A stretch of 64,000 bases of DNA from Paracoccus sp. MA (lineage in GTDB: Bacteria > Pseudomonadota > Alphaproteobacteria > Rhodobacterales > Rhodobacteraceae), in contig NZ_CP087598.1 in assembly GCF_020990385.1 (NCBI RefSeq), forward strand, positions 161,001 through 225,000. The letters run 5' to 3'. Below, one piece after another: positions 9,569-19,509 of this stretch; within the stretch, counting starts at the first letter, position 1, and every line of letters starts with the position of its first letter. Under the pieces are notes generated by a model that did not search any database, was not told the DNA's origin, and was given only the letters and a program-made list of their open reading frames with translations. The position numbers were made by a program, and so were the translations under genes.

Positions 9569-10149
9569 GCAATGTTTCATGTGAAACAGAGCGGCTCGCC
9601 GCCTATGCCGCCTTGCTACGCAAGTGGAATCCGGCGATCAATTTGATCGCGCCCTCCACGCTTGAGCAGATTGAATCGCGCCATATCGCGGATTGCCTGC
9701 AGTTGGCCGAAATCGCCCGTAAATCGCCGGGGGGCTGGGTCGATCTGGGCAGTGGCGGCGGTCTGCCCGGCATCGTTCTGGCGATCATGCGGCCGGACAG
9801 ACCCTTGACGCTGGTCGAAAGCGATCAGCGCAAGGCTGCTTTCTTGCGCAATGCCATACGCGAACTGTCATTGACTGGCGCCAATGTGCTGACGGGACGA
9901 ATAGAAGATCTGGATCGGCTTGATGCTGCCAATATCAGCGCGCGGGCGCTTGCCCCGCTTCCGCGGCTCATGGCATATGTGGAGCGGCACCTGGCACCCT
10001 CCGGCACAGCTTGGCTGATGAAAGGCCGCAACTGGCAGTCCGAGGTTTCCGAGGCCCGACGTGACTGGAAATTTGACCTGACAACCCACCCGAGCGCGAC
10101 AGATCCTGACGCCGCCATTCTGGAAATCACGGGAATCCGCCATGCATGA
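9565..10149 (+). CDS. rsmG: 16S rRNA (guanine527-N7)-methyltransferase RsmG (GidB)
   Basis: 194-residue SAM-dependent methyltransferase that modifies G527 of 16S rRNA. The SAM-binding motif [17 protein letters not shown] is at residues about 53-69, followed by [14 protein letters not shown]. The start overlaps the mnmG stop (ATGA), and the 3' end overlaps parA by 8 bp, so the genes are tightly coupled. The coding start contains parS site 2. Loss of RsmG is known to give low-level streptomycin resistance in other bacteria. Confidence 0.94.
   Translation: MSNVSCETERLAAYAALLRKWNPAINLIAPSTLEQIESRHIADCLQLAEIARKSPGGWVDLGSGGGLPGIVLAIMRPDRPLTLVESDQRKAAFLRNAIRELSLTGANVLTGRIEDLDRLDAANISARALAPLPRLMAYVERHLAPSGTAWLMKGRNWQSEVSEARRDWKFDLTTHPSATDPDAAILEITGIRHA
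9573..9588. other. parS: parS centromere site 2
   Basis: TGTTTCATGTGAAACA differs from the parS consensus at a single central base, where T replaces C. It lies at codons 3-8 of rsmG, 1.9 kb from site 1 and about 0.55 kb before parA. It encodes part of the N-terminal VSCET segment of RsmG. Confidence 0.85.
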
Positions 10150-10918
10150 GACACGAATCATTGCTGTCGCCAACCAGAAGGGCGGGGTCGGAAAGACCAC
10201 CACGGCAATCAATCTCGGCGCCGCCTTGGCCGAACAGGGTCAGCAGGTCGCCATTATCGATCTGGATCCGCAGGGAAATGCCTCCACCGGTCTGGGCGTG
10301 CCGCTGGAGGATCGCGATCTGACCTCCTACGATCTGCTGACCGGAGAGCAGGCCCTGTCCGAGACCCTGCGCGATACCACGATCGCCAATCTCCGCATCG
10401 TGCCCTCGAATCGGGACCTCGCCTCGGCGGATCTGGAACTCTCCAACCGTGCCGGCCGGACGCAGCTGCTGCGCCGCAAGCTCTCGGTGACCTCCGAGTT
10501 CGACTATATCCTGATCGACTGCCCCCCGGCGCTTGGCCTGCTTACGGTCAATGCCATGGTGGCGGCGAACAGCGTGCTGGTGCCGCTGCAGGCCGAATTC
10601 TACGCCCTCGAAGGGCTGTCGCAGCTTCTCATGACCGTGCGCGAGGTGCGCCAGACCGCCAATCCCGACCTGCGTATCGAAGGCGTGCTTCTGACCATGT
10701 CGGACAATCGCAACAACCTGTCGCAGCAGGTCGAGGCCGATGCGCGCAGCACGCTCTCCGGTCTGGTCTATCGCACCGTCATTCCGCGCAATGTCCGGCT
10801 GTCCGAGGCGCCCTCCCATGCCATGCCGGTTCTGCAATATGATCCGAATTCCAAGGGCAGCACCGCCTATCGCGAGCTCGCCAGGGAGTTCCTGTCCCGT
10901 CAACTCGCCACCGCCTGA
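10142..10918 (+). CDS. parA: Chromosome partitioning ATPase ParA
   Basis: 258-residue Walker-type ATPase (Soj/ParA) that moves ParB-parS complexes and so segregates origins. The deviant Walker A motif NQKGGVGKTTT is at residues about 11-21, IDLDPQGNASTGLG follows, and the Walker B region is ILIDCPPALGLLT. There is no N-terminal DNA-binding extension, as expected for a chromosomal ParA. It overlaps rsmG by 8 bp and is followed by parB after a 9-bp gap containing GAGGAGG. Confidence 0.96.
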   Translation: MHETRIIAVANQKGGVGKTTTAINLGAALAEQGQQVAIIDLDPQGNASTGLGVPLEDRDLTSYDLLTGEQALSETLRDTTIANLRIVPSNRDLASADLELSNRAGRTQLLRRKLSVTSEFDYILIDCPPALGLLTVNAMVAANSVLVPLQAEFYALEGLSQLLMTVREVRQTANPDLRIEGVLLTMSDNRNNLSQQVEADARSTLSGLVYRTVIPRNVRLSEAPSHAMPVLQYDPNSKGSTAYRELAREFLSRQLATA

Positions 10919-10927
10919 GGAGGAACC

Positions 10928-11806
10928 ATGGCAGAAAACAAGCTGGAAAAGCGGGGTCTTGGCCGCGGTCTCTCGGCGCTGATGGCGGATGTGGACCTGA
11001 TCCCCTCCGAACGGCCCGCCCCGCGGCAGATCCTTCCGGTCGAACAGCTGACGCCCAATCCGGATCAGCCGCGCCGCAGTTTCGCCCCGGAGGCCCTGCA
11101 GGAACTGGCCGATTCTCTGAAGACCCGCGGCATGCTGCAGCCGCTGATCGTGCGGCCGCATCCGACGGATCGCGGCCTCTATCAGATTGTGGCGGGCGAA
11201 CGCCGCTGGCGCGCGGCGCAGATCGCTCAGCTGCACGAAGTCCCGGTCATCGTCCGCGATCTGGACGATACCGAAGTGTTGGAAGTCGCCATTGTCGAAA
11301 ACATCCAGCGCGCCGATCTGAACGCGATCGAAGAGGCAGCCTCTTACCGCCAGCTCATGGACCGTTTCGGCCATACGCAGGAGAGGCTGGCAGAGGCGCT
11401 GAACAAGAGCCGCAGCCACATTGCCAACCTGCTTCGCCTGCTGAACCTGCCCGACCAGGTCCAGGCCTGGCTCAAGGAGGGCAAGCTGACCGCCGGTCAC
11501 GCCCGTGCCCTGATCACCACGCCGAATGCGGTGGAGCTGGCGCGGAAGGTGATCGAAAAAAGCCTGTCGGTGCGCGAGACCGAGGAACTGGCCCGCCGTC
11601 AGGCCGAGGGGCCGAAGCCGTCCAAGCCCAGAAGCCAGAAACACGAGAAGGACGCCGATACCCGCGCCCTGGAAGGTGATCTGAGCGCGCATCTCAAGAT
11701 GAAGGTGGTGATCAACCATGCCGGCGTCGATGGCGGCCAGATGGTGATCACCTATCGCGATCTGGATCAGCTGGACCGGCTCTGTCAGGTCCTCGCGGGC
11801 AACTGA
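10928..11806 (+). CDS. parB: Chromosome partitioning protein ParB
   Basis: 292-residue CTPase that loads at parS and spreads on DNA. The N-terminal CTP-binding domain has GERRWRAAQ and ENIQRADLNAIEEA. A central helix-turn-helix (TQERLAEALNKSRSHIANLLRLL) is described here by its residues about 153-175. The C-terminal dimerisation segment ends the protein. Its targets, two parS sites, are upstream in the same gene cluster. A perfect 18-bp palindrome begins at the final base of its stop codon. Confidence 0.96.
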   Translation: MAENKLEKRGLGRGLSALMADVDLIPSERPAPRQILPVEQLTPNPDQPRRSFAPEALQELADSLKTRGMLQPLIVRPHPTDRGLYQIVAGERRWRAAQIAQLHEVPVIVRDLDDTEVLEVAIVENIQRADLNAIEEAASYRQLMDRFGHTQERLAEALNKSRSHIANLLRLLNLPDQVQAWLKEGKLTAGHARALITTPNAVELARKVIEKSLSVRETEELARRQAEGPKPSKPRSQKHEKDADTRALEGDLSAHLKMKVVINHAGVDGGQMVITYRDLDQLDRLCQVLAGN

Positions 11807-11823
11807 ACACCATATATGGTGTT
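11806..11823. repeat. Perfect 18-bp palindrome after parB
   Basis: AACACCATATATGGTGTT is fully self-complementary and starts in the last base of the parB stop codon. It has no loop, so it looks more like a dimeric protein-binding site than a terminator. The true terminator is about 55 bp further on. Confidence 0.7.
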
Positions 11824-11876
11824 ATTGCCAAGCAGAGAATACCAAATCAGCCGATAGCGGCCTGCAGGCCAAGAAA

Positions 11877-11904
11877 AAACCCCGGAAGCAACGCTCCGGG
11901 GTTT
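11877..11904 (+). terminator. Bidirectional terminator between parB and grpE
   Basis: CCCCGGA (11880-11886) pairs with TCCGGGG (11895-11901), flanked by an A-run and TTT. It sits between the convergent parAB and hrcA-grpE units and can serve both. Confidence 0.8.
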
Positions 11905-11926
11905 CGCATGCCGTCGGCAAGGGAAG

Positions 11927-12472
11927 TCAGCTGGCCGGGGTCGAACTTACTCCGACCTTCGCCGGACGCAGCAGCCGGTCGTGCAGCATGAAGCCATTGT
12001 CCATGACCTGGATGATATTGCCGGCAACGGTCCCGGGAACCGGGGCCTCGAACATCGCCTCATGCTTCTGGGGGTCGAATTTCTCGCCCACGGCGGGGGT
12101 AATGACGCTGATGCCGTGCTTGGCAAAGACGTTGTTCAACTCTCGCAGCGTCAGTTCGACGCCTTCGATCAGCGCGGCGGCGGCGGCGCGCTGCTCTTCG
12201 CCGGCAGCCTCCAGCGCACGGCTCAGCGCATCGTGCACCGGCAGAAGGTCGCGGGCCAGCCGCGACCCGCCATATTGCTCGGCATCGCGGCGCTCCTTGT
12301 CGGCGCGCTTGCGGGCATTCTCGGCATCGGCCAGCGCGCGCATGAAGCGGTCGCGGTAATCGTCCCGCTCGGCGATCAGCGCCTCGACATCGGGCGAGGG
12401 CGCCTCATCATCGGCCAGCGGGTCAATGATCTCCTCGTCCAGCGGGCTGCCGTTCGGGTTTTCGTTCTTCAT
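11927..12472 (-). CDS. grpE: Nucleotide exchange factor GrpE
   Basis: 181-residue co-chaperone that releases ADP from DnaK. It has an acidic N-terminus (residues about 12-30), a long coiled coil (about 30-85) and the C-terminal beta-domain with the signature KHGISVITPAVGEKFDPQKHEAMF. It lies 7 bp downstream of hrcA on the same strand, the usual heat-shock operon order in this group. Confidence 0.95.
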   Translation of the reverse strand: MKNENPNGSPLDEEIIDPLADDEAPSPDVEALIAERDDYRDRFMRALADAENARKRADKERRDAEQYGGSRLARDLLPVHDALSRALEAAGEEQRAAAAALIEGVELTLRELNNVFAKHGISVITPAVGEKFDPQKHEAMFEAPVPGTVAGNIIQVMDNGFMLHDRLLRPAKVGVSSTPAS

Positions 12473-12479
12473 GTCCTCA

Positions 12480-13571
12480 TCATCCTTTCCGGCCAGAGAT
12501 CATCCGGCCGACAAGCTGCGCAGTATAGTCCACGATCGGCACGATGCGGCCGTAGTTCAGCCGCGTCGGACCGATGACGCCGACCGCGCCAACAATCTTT
12601 CGGTCGGCATTCATATAGGGCGAAACGACGAGAGAGGAACCGGAAAGTGAAAAAAGCTTGTTCTCGGAACCGATGAAAATGCGCACGCCCTCGCCCTGCT
12701 CGGCCAGTTCCAAGAATTCGGCGATGTCGCGCTTGCGCTCCAGGTCGTCGAACAGCGTGCGGATGCGGTCCAGATCGGCCAGCTCATCCGCCAGCAGATT
12801 GGCCCGGCCGCGCACGATCAGCCGCGGATCGCTGCTTTCGCCATCCCACAGCGCCAGGCCCGAGGCCACCAGTTCCGCGGCCATGCTGTCCAGTTTTCGC
12901 CGGCTGGCCTCGACCTCCTGCGCGACACTGCGTCGCAGCTCGGCCAGGGTGCGGCCTTCGGCCACCGCGTTCAGGAAATTCGCGGCCTCGCGCATCGAGC
13001 TGGCGGTATGGCCGGGCGGCGGGGCAAAGACCCGATTCTCGACCCGGCCATCGGCAAAGACCAGCACCACCAGCGCCCGGTCGGGCGCGAGGCTCACGAA
13101 TTCGATATGCCGGACCGGTGCCTCCTGCTTGGGCATCAGCACCAGAGAGGCGCCATGGGTCAGCGCCGACAGCGCCGTGCTGACCCGGTCCAGCATGGCG
13201 CCGGTATCGCCGCTGTCCTGGCCCAGCGTCTCGTCGATCATCTCGCGGTCGCTGGCCGAGACGGGCCCGGCCTCCATCAGCCCGTCCACGAACAGCCGCA
13301 GCCCCAGCTGCGTCGGCAGCCGTCCGGCCGAGACATGCGGATGATCCAGCAGGCCCAGATATTCCAGGTCCTGCATGACGTTGCGGATCGTGGCGGCGCT
13401 GACCTTTTCGCTCATGTCGCGGGTCAGGGTGCGCGAGCCGACGGGCTCGCCGGTGGCGAGATAGGCTTCGACCACGCGGCGAAACACCTCGCGCGAGCGG
13501 TCGTTCAGGTCGGAAAGCAGCGGAGTTTCAGGCATGGCGATCTGTTGAGGGCGTTCACGGGTTGCGGTCAT
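12480..13571 (-). CDS. hrcA: Heat-inducible transcription repressor HrcA
   Basis: 363-residue repressor that binds CIRCE operators at groESL and related genes. The N-terminal winged helix (SREVFRRVVEAYLATGEPVG...SAATIRNVMQDLEYLGL) precedes the GAF-like dimer domain, and the end contains IVPIVDYTAQLVG. The start at 13571 (MTATRERP) is favoured. The frame stays open further upstream but there it runs antisense through rph, and the internal Met at 13535 is an alternative. It is divergent from rph with a 49-bp gap. I found no CIRCE repeat in that gap. Confidence 0.93.
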   Translation of the reverse strand: MTATRERPQQIAMPETPLLSDLNDRSREVFRRVVEAYLATGEPVGSRTLTRDMSEKVSAATIRNVMQDLEYLGLLDHPHVSAGRLPTQLGLRLFVDGLMEAGPVSASDREMIDETLGQDSGDTGAMLDRVSTALSALTHGASLVLMPKQEAPVRHIEFVSLAPDRALVVLVFADGRVENRVFAPPPGHTASSMREAANFLNAVAEGRTLAELRRSVAQEVEASRRKLDSMAAELVASGLALWDGESSDPRLIVRGRANLLADELADLDRIRTLFDDLERKRDIAEFLELAEQGEGVRIFIGSENKLFSLSGSSLVVSPYMNADRKIVGAVGVIGPTRLNYGRIVPIVDYTAQLVGRMISGRKG

Positions 13572-13620
13572 GGGTGTCGGACCTGTATCTGAACGGCAAA
13601 ACCCCCGAAAGGAATGAAAG

Positions 13621-14343
13621 ATGCGCCCCTCTGGCCGGAATTTAAGTGATATGCGCCCGATTTCAATCGAAACGGGCATCATGCGCCATGCCGAGGGTTC
13701 CTGCCTGATCTCCTGCGGCGACACCCGCGTGCTCTGCTCGGCCACCATCGAGGAGAAGGCGCCGCCCTTCCTCAAGGGTTCGGGGCAGGGCTGGGTGACG
13801 GCGGAATACGGCATGCTGCCGCGCGCCACCAACAGCCGCAACCGGCGCGAGGCGGCGGCCGGCAAGCAATCCGGCCGCACGCAGGAGATCCAGCGCCTGA
13901 TCGGCCGCGCCCTGCGCGCCGGGGTGGACCGCCGCGCCCTGGGCGAGCGGCAGATCGTGATCGATTGCGACGTGATCCAGGCCGATGGCGGCACCCGCTG
14001 CGCCGCGATCACCGGCGGCTGGGTGGCGCTGCGGATGGCGGTCAACAAGCTCCTGAAGGCCGGCATCGTCACCGCCGACCCGATCATGGACCATGTCGCC
14101 GCGGTGTCCTGCGGCATCTATGCCGGGCAGGCGATCCTGGACCTGGACTATGCCGAGGACAGCGAGGCCGGCACCGACGGCAATTTCATCATGACCGGGG
14201 CAGGGCGGCTGATCGAGGTGCAGATGTCGGCCGAGGGCGCCACCTTCTCGCGCCCCGAGATGAACCAGCTGCTCGACCTGGCCGAATCCGGCATCGCCGA
14301 GCTGGTCCGCGCCCAGAACGAGGCTGTCGCATGCGCAAGCTGA
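13621..14343 (+). CDS. rph: Ribonuclease PH
   Basis: 240-residue phosphorolytic 3'-5' exoribonuclease that trims tRNA 3' ends. The typical N-terminus [36 protein letters not shown] and the conserved [14 protein letters not shown] and [17 protein letters not shown] segments are all present. An AAGGAA ribosome site lies about 9 nt upstream. Its end overlaps rdgB by 13 bp. The divergent hrcA-rph arrangement is common in alphaproteobacteria. Confidence 0.96.
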   Translation: MRPSGRNLSDMRPISIETGIMRHAEGSCLISCGDTRVLCSATIEEKAPPFLKGSGQGWVTAEYGMLPRATNSRNRREAAAGKQSGRTQEIQRLIGRALRAGVDRRALGERQIVIDCDVIQADGGTRCAAITGGWVALRMAVNKLLKAGIVTADPIMDHVAAVSCGIYAGQAILDLDYAEDSEAGTDGNFIMTGAGRLIEVQMSAEGATFSRPEMNQLLDLAESGIAELVRAQNEAVACAS

Positions 14344-14936
14344 CCGAGAAGAAGCTGCTGGTCGCGACCCACAACAAAGGGAAGCTGGACGAGATCCGCG
14401 CCATGATGGCCCCGCATGGCATCGAGGTGACCTCGGCCGGCGAGATGGGCCTGCCCGAACCGGCCGAGACCGAGTCGAGCTTCATCGGCAATGCCCGCAT
14501 CAAGGCCCGCGCCGCCATGCAGGCGACCGGCCTGCCGGTGCTGGCCGATGACAGCGGCATCACCGTGGACGGACTGGACGGCGCGCCCGGCGTCTATACC
14601 GCCGACTGGGCCGAGACCGCGCAGGGCCGCGACTTCATGCAGGCCATGACCCGCACCTGGCGCGAGCTGGACGAGCGCGGCGTGCCCGAGCCGCGCACCG
14701 CCCAGTTCCGCGCCACGCTGATCCTGCTCTGGCCCGACGGGCACGAGGAGATCTTCGAGGGCGTCGCGCCCGGCCGGCTGGTCTGGCCGCCGCGCGGCCA
14801 GCAGGGCCACGGCTACGACCCGATTTTCGTGCCCGACGGCCATGACGTGACCTATGCCCAGATGGCCCCCGCGCAGAAGAACGCCATCAGCCACCGCGCC
14901 CGCGCCTTCCGCAAGCTGGAGGCGCTCTTTGCGTAG
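14331..14936 (+). CDS. rdgB: Non-canonical purine NTP pyrophosphatase, RdgB/HAM1 family
   Basis: 201-residue house-cleaning enzyme that hydrolyses dITP, ITP and XTP to monophosphates. It has [10 protein letters not shown] near the N-terminus (residues about 13-22), [20 protein letters not shown] in the middle and [12 protein letters not shown] near the end, all family signatures. The start at 14331 lies inside the rph 3' end in another frame. The 3' end overlaps the next gene by 8 bp. Confidence 0.94.
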   Translation: MRKLTEKKLLVATHNKGKLDEIRAMMAPHGIEVTSAGEMGLPEPAETESSFIGNARIKARAAMQATGLPVLADDSGITVDGLDGAPGVYTADWAETAQGRDFMQAMTRTWRELDERGVPEPRTAQFRATLILLWPDGHEEIFEGVAPGRLVWPPRGQQGHGYDPIFVPDGHDVTYAQMAPAQKNAISHRARAFRKLEALFA

Positions 14937-15303
14937 GATCTCGACCGGCTCGCCCTTCGAAGCCGCGCTCGGCTACAGCCGCGCGGTGGTGAAGGGGCCG
15001 TGGTGCTTCGTCTCGGGCACCACCGGCTACGATTACGCGGCCATGGCCATGCCCGACAGCGCCGCCGAGCAGGCGCGCAACGCCTTCGCCACCATCTTCG
15101 CCACTCTGGCCGAGGCGGGCTTCGCGCCCGCCGACATCGTTCGTGTGCAATACACCGTCACCGACCCGGCGATCCTCGACGAGATCGCGCCGGTTCTGGG
15201 CGAGGCGATGAAAGATGCGTTACCGGCGGCGACCATGGTTGTGGCGGGGCTCATCAGACCCGAGATGAAGATCGAAATCGAAGTCACCGCCTTGAGGGAA
15301 TGA
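14929..15303 (+). CDS. RidA/YjgF family protein
   Basis: 124-residue protein of the Rid family, whose best-known members hydrolyse reactive enamine or imine intermediates. Visible motifs are GPWCFVSGTTGYD, DSAAEQARNAFATIFATL and VAGLIRPEMKIEIEVTAL. A TTG start at 14929 is inferred from a GGAGG six bases upstream and from homology beginning there; an ATG 75 bp upstream would lie deep inside rdgB. It overlaps rdgB and hemW (ATGA). The classical RidA active-site Arg context is not clear, so this may be one of the Rid subfamilies of unknown substrate. Confidence 0.82.
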   Translation: MRRISTGSPFEAALGYSRAVVKGPWCFVSGTTGYDYAAMAMPDSAAEQARNAFATIFATLAEAGFAPADIVRVQYTVTDPAILDEIAPVLGEAMKDALPAATMVVAGLIRPEMKIEIEVTALRE

Positions 15304-16508
15304 CCCTGGACCTGTCAGCCGCCCCCCTGCCGGACCCGGCCGCCAGCGCCACCCTGACCGACGACTGGCGGGCAGGGGGCTTCGCACTTTACGTCCACTG
15401 GCCCTTTTGCGCCGCGAAATGCCCCTATTGCGATTTCAACAGCCATGTCGCGGCGGTGATCGACCAGCCGCGCTGGCTGGCCGCCTATCGCGCCGAGATT
15501 GCCCGGCTGGGCCGTGATTTGCCCGACCGGGTGCTGAACAGCATCTTCTTCGGCGGCGGCACCCCCAGCCTGATGGCGCCGGAAACCGTGGCGGGGGTGA
15601 TCGAGGCCGCCCGAGCCGCCTGGCCCTTCGCCAATGACATCGAGATCACGCTGGAAGCCAACCCGACCAGCGTCGAGACGGGCCGCCTCCGCGCCTATGC
15701 GGATGCCGGCGTCAACCGCGTCTCGATGGGGGTGCAGGCGCTGAACGACGAGGATCTGCGCCGGCTGGGCCGCATGCATTCGGCGGCCGAGGCCCGCGCC
15801 GCCTTCGACATAGCCCGCGACTGTTTCACGCGGGTCAGCTTCGACCTGATCTATGCCCGGCAGGACCAGGACCGCGCCCATTGGCGGCGCGAGCTGACCC
15901 AGGCGCTCGGCATGGCCGTCGATCACCTGTCGGCCTATCAGCTGACCATCGAGCCCGGCACCGCCTTCGGCGCCCGCCACGCCAGGGGCGGGCTGAAGGG
16001 CCTGCCCGACGACGATCTGTCCGCCGACCTGTATCTGGACACGCAAGAGATCTGCGCGGCGGCCGGGATGCCCGCCTATGAGGTCTCGAATCATGCCCGG
16101 CCGGGGGCGGAAAGCCGGCATAACCTGGTCTACTGGCGGCAGGGCGACTGGGCGGCGGTGGGGCCGGGCGCGCATGGCCGGCTGACGCTGGCCTCGGGCC
16201 GCTGGGCGACCGAGGCGCATCCGGCGCCCGGCGCCTGGCTGGAGGCCGTCGAGGCGCAGGGCCATGGCGACAGCCATCGCGAGCTGCTGAGCCTGTCCGA
16301 CCGGGCGCTGGAATATCTGCTGATGGCGATGCGGCTGGCCGAGGGGCTGGATATCCCGCGCTACCGCGCCCATGGCGCCGAATTGCCGCGGGACCGGCTG
16401 ATGAATCTGGCCGAACTGGGGCTTATCTCCCTCGGAAAGGACCGGCTGGCCGCGACTCCGGCCGGCCGTCCGGTGCTCAATGCGATCCTGCGCGAACTGG
16501 CGGAGTAA
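15300..16508 (+). CDS. hemW: HemW-type radical SAM protein
   Basis: 402-residue radical SAM protein, historically annotated as oxygen-independent coproporphyrinogen III oxidase. HemW members are haem chaperones. The cluster motif is CAAKCPYCDFNSH (CxxxCxxC), followed by FFGGGTPSLM and the C-terminal HemW winged domain. A short disordered N-terminus of about 25 residues precedes the YVHWPFC motif. It begins at the ATGA overlap with the Rid gene, and a DUF454 gene follows one base after its stop. Confidence 0.9.
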   Translation: MTLDLSAAPLPDPAASATLTDDWRAGGFALYVHWPFCAAKCPYCDFNSHVAAVIDQPRWLAAYRAEIARLGRDLPDRVLNSIFFGGGTPSLMAPETVAGVIEAARAAWPFANDIEITLEANPTSVETGRLRAYADAGVNRVSMGVQALNDEDLRRLGRMHSAAEARAAFDIARDCFTRVSFDLIYARQDQDRAHWRRELTQALGMAVDHLSAYQLTIEPGTAFGARHARGGLKGLPDDDLSADLYLDTQEICAAAGMPAYEVSNHARPGAESRHNLVYWRQGDWAAVGPGAHGRLTLASGRWATEAHPAPGAWLEAVEAQGHGDSHRELLSLSDRALEYLLMAMRLAEGLDIPRYRAHGAELPRDRLMNLAELGLISLGKDRLAATPAGRPVLNAILRELAE

Positions 16509-16509
16509 G

Positions 16510-16863
16510 ATGCGGATTCTCTGGCTCGTCACCGGCTGGCTGACCCTTGCGCTGGGGGTGATCGGGATTTTCCTGCCGGTCATGCCCACCGTGCCCTTCC
16601 TGCTGGTGGCGGTCTGGGCCTTTGCCCGCTCGTCGCCGCGGCTGGGGGCGCGCATCATGCGCCACCCGCGCTTCGGTCCGCCGATCCGCGCCTGGCGCAA
16701 GCGCGGCGTCGTCGGCCGCACGGCCAAGGTCTGGGCCGTCACCGGCATGGCGATGGGGGTGGCCTGGGCGTTGCTGCTGGGCCTCGACCCGCGCTTCATC
16801 GCCGTGCAGGTGCTGGCCTGCCTAGCCATCGGCGCCTGGCTGGTCAGCCGCCCCGAGGCCTGA
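16510..16863 (+). CDS. DUF454 (YbaN-like) inner-membrane protein
   Basis: 117-residue protein with an N-terminal pair of hydrophobic segments containing GVIGIFLPVMPTVPFLL, the DUF454 signature. A cytoplasmic linker follows (RHPRFGPPIRAWRKRG), then two more membrane segments. The start at 16510 is set by the hemW stop just before it and by the hydrophobic N-terminus. No function is established for the family. Confidence 0.85.
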   Translation: MRILWLVTGWLTLALGVIGIFLPVMPTVPFLLVAVWAFARSSPRLGARIMRHPRFGPPIRAWRKRGVVGRTAKVWAVTGMAMGVAWALLLGLDPRFIAVQVLACLAIGAWLVSRPEA

Positions 16864-16953
16864 GCCGCCAGCGAATACAACCTTTTGCCCACTTGTCCCC
16901 GGCCCGCTGCGGCGCGAACCTCGGCGCATCGGGTCTGAGCGGAGGACAGGACC

Positions 16954-17538
16954 ATGGCGGACACATCGGGGGTGAAGATCCACCCCGCAGTCGACAACGG
17001 CATCAAGCCGGCCCAGCCCGGATTTTCCGGCGGCACGCTGCAATGCAAATGCGCCTCGAACCCGGTCAGGGTCGCGGTGCGGGCGCAGACCGCGCATAAC
17101 CATGTCTGCGGCTGCACCAAGTGCTGGAAGCCGGACGGCGCGATCTTTTCGCAGGTGGCGGTGGTCGGCCGCGACGCGATCGAGGTGCTGGAAGGCGCCG
17201 ACAAGCTGGAAATCGTCAATGCCGAGGCGCCGATCCAGCGCCATCGCTGCCGGGATTGCGGCGTGCACATGTATGGCCGGATCGAGAACAAGGACCATCC
17301 CTTCTACGGGCTGGATTTCGTCCATACCGAACTGTCGGACGAGGACGGCTGGTCGGCGCCGGAATTCGCCGCCTTCGTCAGCTCGGTGATCGAATCGGGC
17401 GTCGATCCCAGCCGTATGGACGGCATCCGCGCCCGGCTGCGCGAACTGGGGCTGGAGCCCTATGACGCGCTGTCGCCGCCGCTGATGGATGCCATCGCGA
17501 CGCATATCGCCAAGCGATCGGGCGCATTGCCGGCTTGA
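16954..17538 (+). CDS. gfa: S-(hydroxymethyl)glutathione synthase (glutathione-dependent formaldehyde-activating enzyme)
   Basis: 194-residue zinc protein first characterised in Paracoccus denitrificans, thought to speed the condensation of formaldehyde with glutathione. Zinc-binding cysteine motifs are CKC at the start of the domain, CGCTKC in the middle and [15 protein letters not shown] further on. It is the first gene of the formaldehyde-oxidation run and lies 119 bp before flhA, whose product uses the adduct. The preceding 90-bp gap shows nothing distinctive. Confidence 0.94.
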   Translation: MADTSGVKIHPAVDNGIKPAQPGFSGGTLQCKCASNPVRVAVRAQTAHNHVCGCTKCWKPDGAIFSQVAVVGRDAIEVLEGADKLEIVNAEAPIQRHRCRDCGVHMYGRIENKDHPFYGLDFVHTELSDEDGWSAPEFAAFVSSVIESGVDPSRMDGIRARLRELGLEPYDALSPPLMDAIATHIAKRSGALPA

Positions 17539-17657
17539 CCGGGAACGCCTCGGCGGGGATCAACTTCGGGGGCCGGTTTACCGGCCCCTGTGCCATGAGA
17601 AGACTGTGACATGAGAAGACCAAGGCCATCCCGGCCGATACGCAAGGAGAGCAAGTC

Positions 17658-18785
<1,128 letters not shown>

Positions 18786-18810
18786 TCCTCAAGGGCTGCT
18801 TAGTTAAAAG

Positions 18811-18842
18811 GACGGCGGGGACGGGCGACCGGTCCCGCCGTC
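18811..18842 (+). repeat. Inverted repeat between flhA and the ClpP-like gene
   Basis: GACGGCGGGGAC (18811-18822) pairs with GTCCCGCCGTC (18832-18842), leaving one bulged G. No T-run follows on the plus strand, so it looks like an mRNA-processing or attenuating hairpin rather than a simple terminator. Confidence 0.45.
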
Positions 18843-18860
18843 AACATGAAAGGACCGATC

Positions 18861-19496
18861 ATGGCAAAGCATTTCCATCTGGACGACGATGACGACGACG
18901 AGGACGAGCGCCGCCAGGAGGGCCAGAAGGACGAAGGGCTCGGCCTGCCCGAGGGTGACAAGATCGGCAAGCTCTATTTCAAGTCGCGCACGGTGATCGT
19001 CGCCGGGCCGATCACCGACAAGCTGGCGCAGCGCACCGTGGCGCATCTGCTGGCCTTGGCCGAGGACAGCGAGGAACCGATCAACATGCTGATCTCCTCG
19101 CCCGGCGGCCATGTCGAATCCGGCGACATGATCCATGACGTGATCAAGTTCATCCGTCCGACCGTGCGCACCATCGGCTCGGGCTGGGTGGCCTCGGCCG
19201 GGGCGCTGATCTTCGTCGGCGCGGACAAGGAAAACCGCTACTGCCTGCCCAACACCCGCTTCCTGATCCACCAGCCTTCCGGCGGGATCGGCGGCACTTC
19301 CTCGGACATGATGATCCAGGCCGAACAGGTGCGGCTGATGCGCGACCGGCTGAATCAGATCTTTGCCGAGGCGACCGGCCAGACGGTCGAGCGGATCGAG
19401 AAGGACACCCAGCGCGATTTCTGGCTGAACACGCAGGAGGCGCTGGATTACGGCCTTCTGGGCAAGGTCATCCGCTCGGTGGACGAGCTGAAATGA
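18861..19496 (+). CDS. ClpP-family serine protease with acidic N-terminus
   Basis: 211-residue Clp-type peptidase. The triad is intact: Ser112 (VASAGA), His137 (LIHQP) and Asp186 (QRDFW). Its spacings of 25 and 49 residues equal those of E. coli ClpP (97/122/171). The N-terminus is unlike housekeeping ClpP, with HLDDDDDDEDERRQEGQ at residues 4-20. The start at 18861 is chosen because AAAGGA lies 8 nt upstream; an ATG five codons earlier is possible. No clpX or clpA is adjacent. It sits between flhA and fghA in the formaldehyde cluster, so it may be a specialised paralogue (inference). Confidence 0.85.
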   Translation: MAKHFHLDDDDDDEDERRQEGQKDEGLGLPEGDKIGKLYFKSRTVIVAGPITDKLAQRTVAHLLALAEDSEEPINMLISSPGGHVESGDMIHDVIKFIRPTVRTIGSGWVASAGALIFVGADKENRYCLPNTRFLIHQPSGGIGGTSSDMMIQAEQVRLMRDRLNQIFAEATGQTVERIEKDTQRDFWLNTQEALDYGLLGKVIRSVDELK

Positions 19497-19509
19497 CGGG
19501 CCTGTTCTG

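Noticed and set aside
13572..13620. CIRCE operator upstream of hrcA
   Set aside because: No GCACTC-N9-GAGTGC type repeat is present in the gap.
18811..18842. Terminator between flhA and the ClpP-like gene
   Set aside because: The T-run is only on the minus-strand side and no leftward gene needs it; kept only as an inverted repeat.
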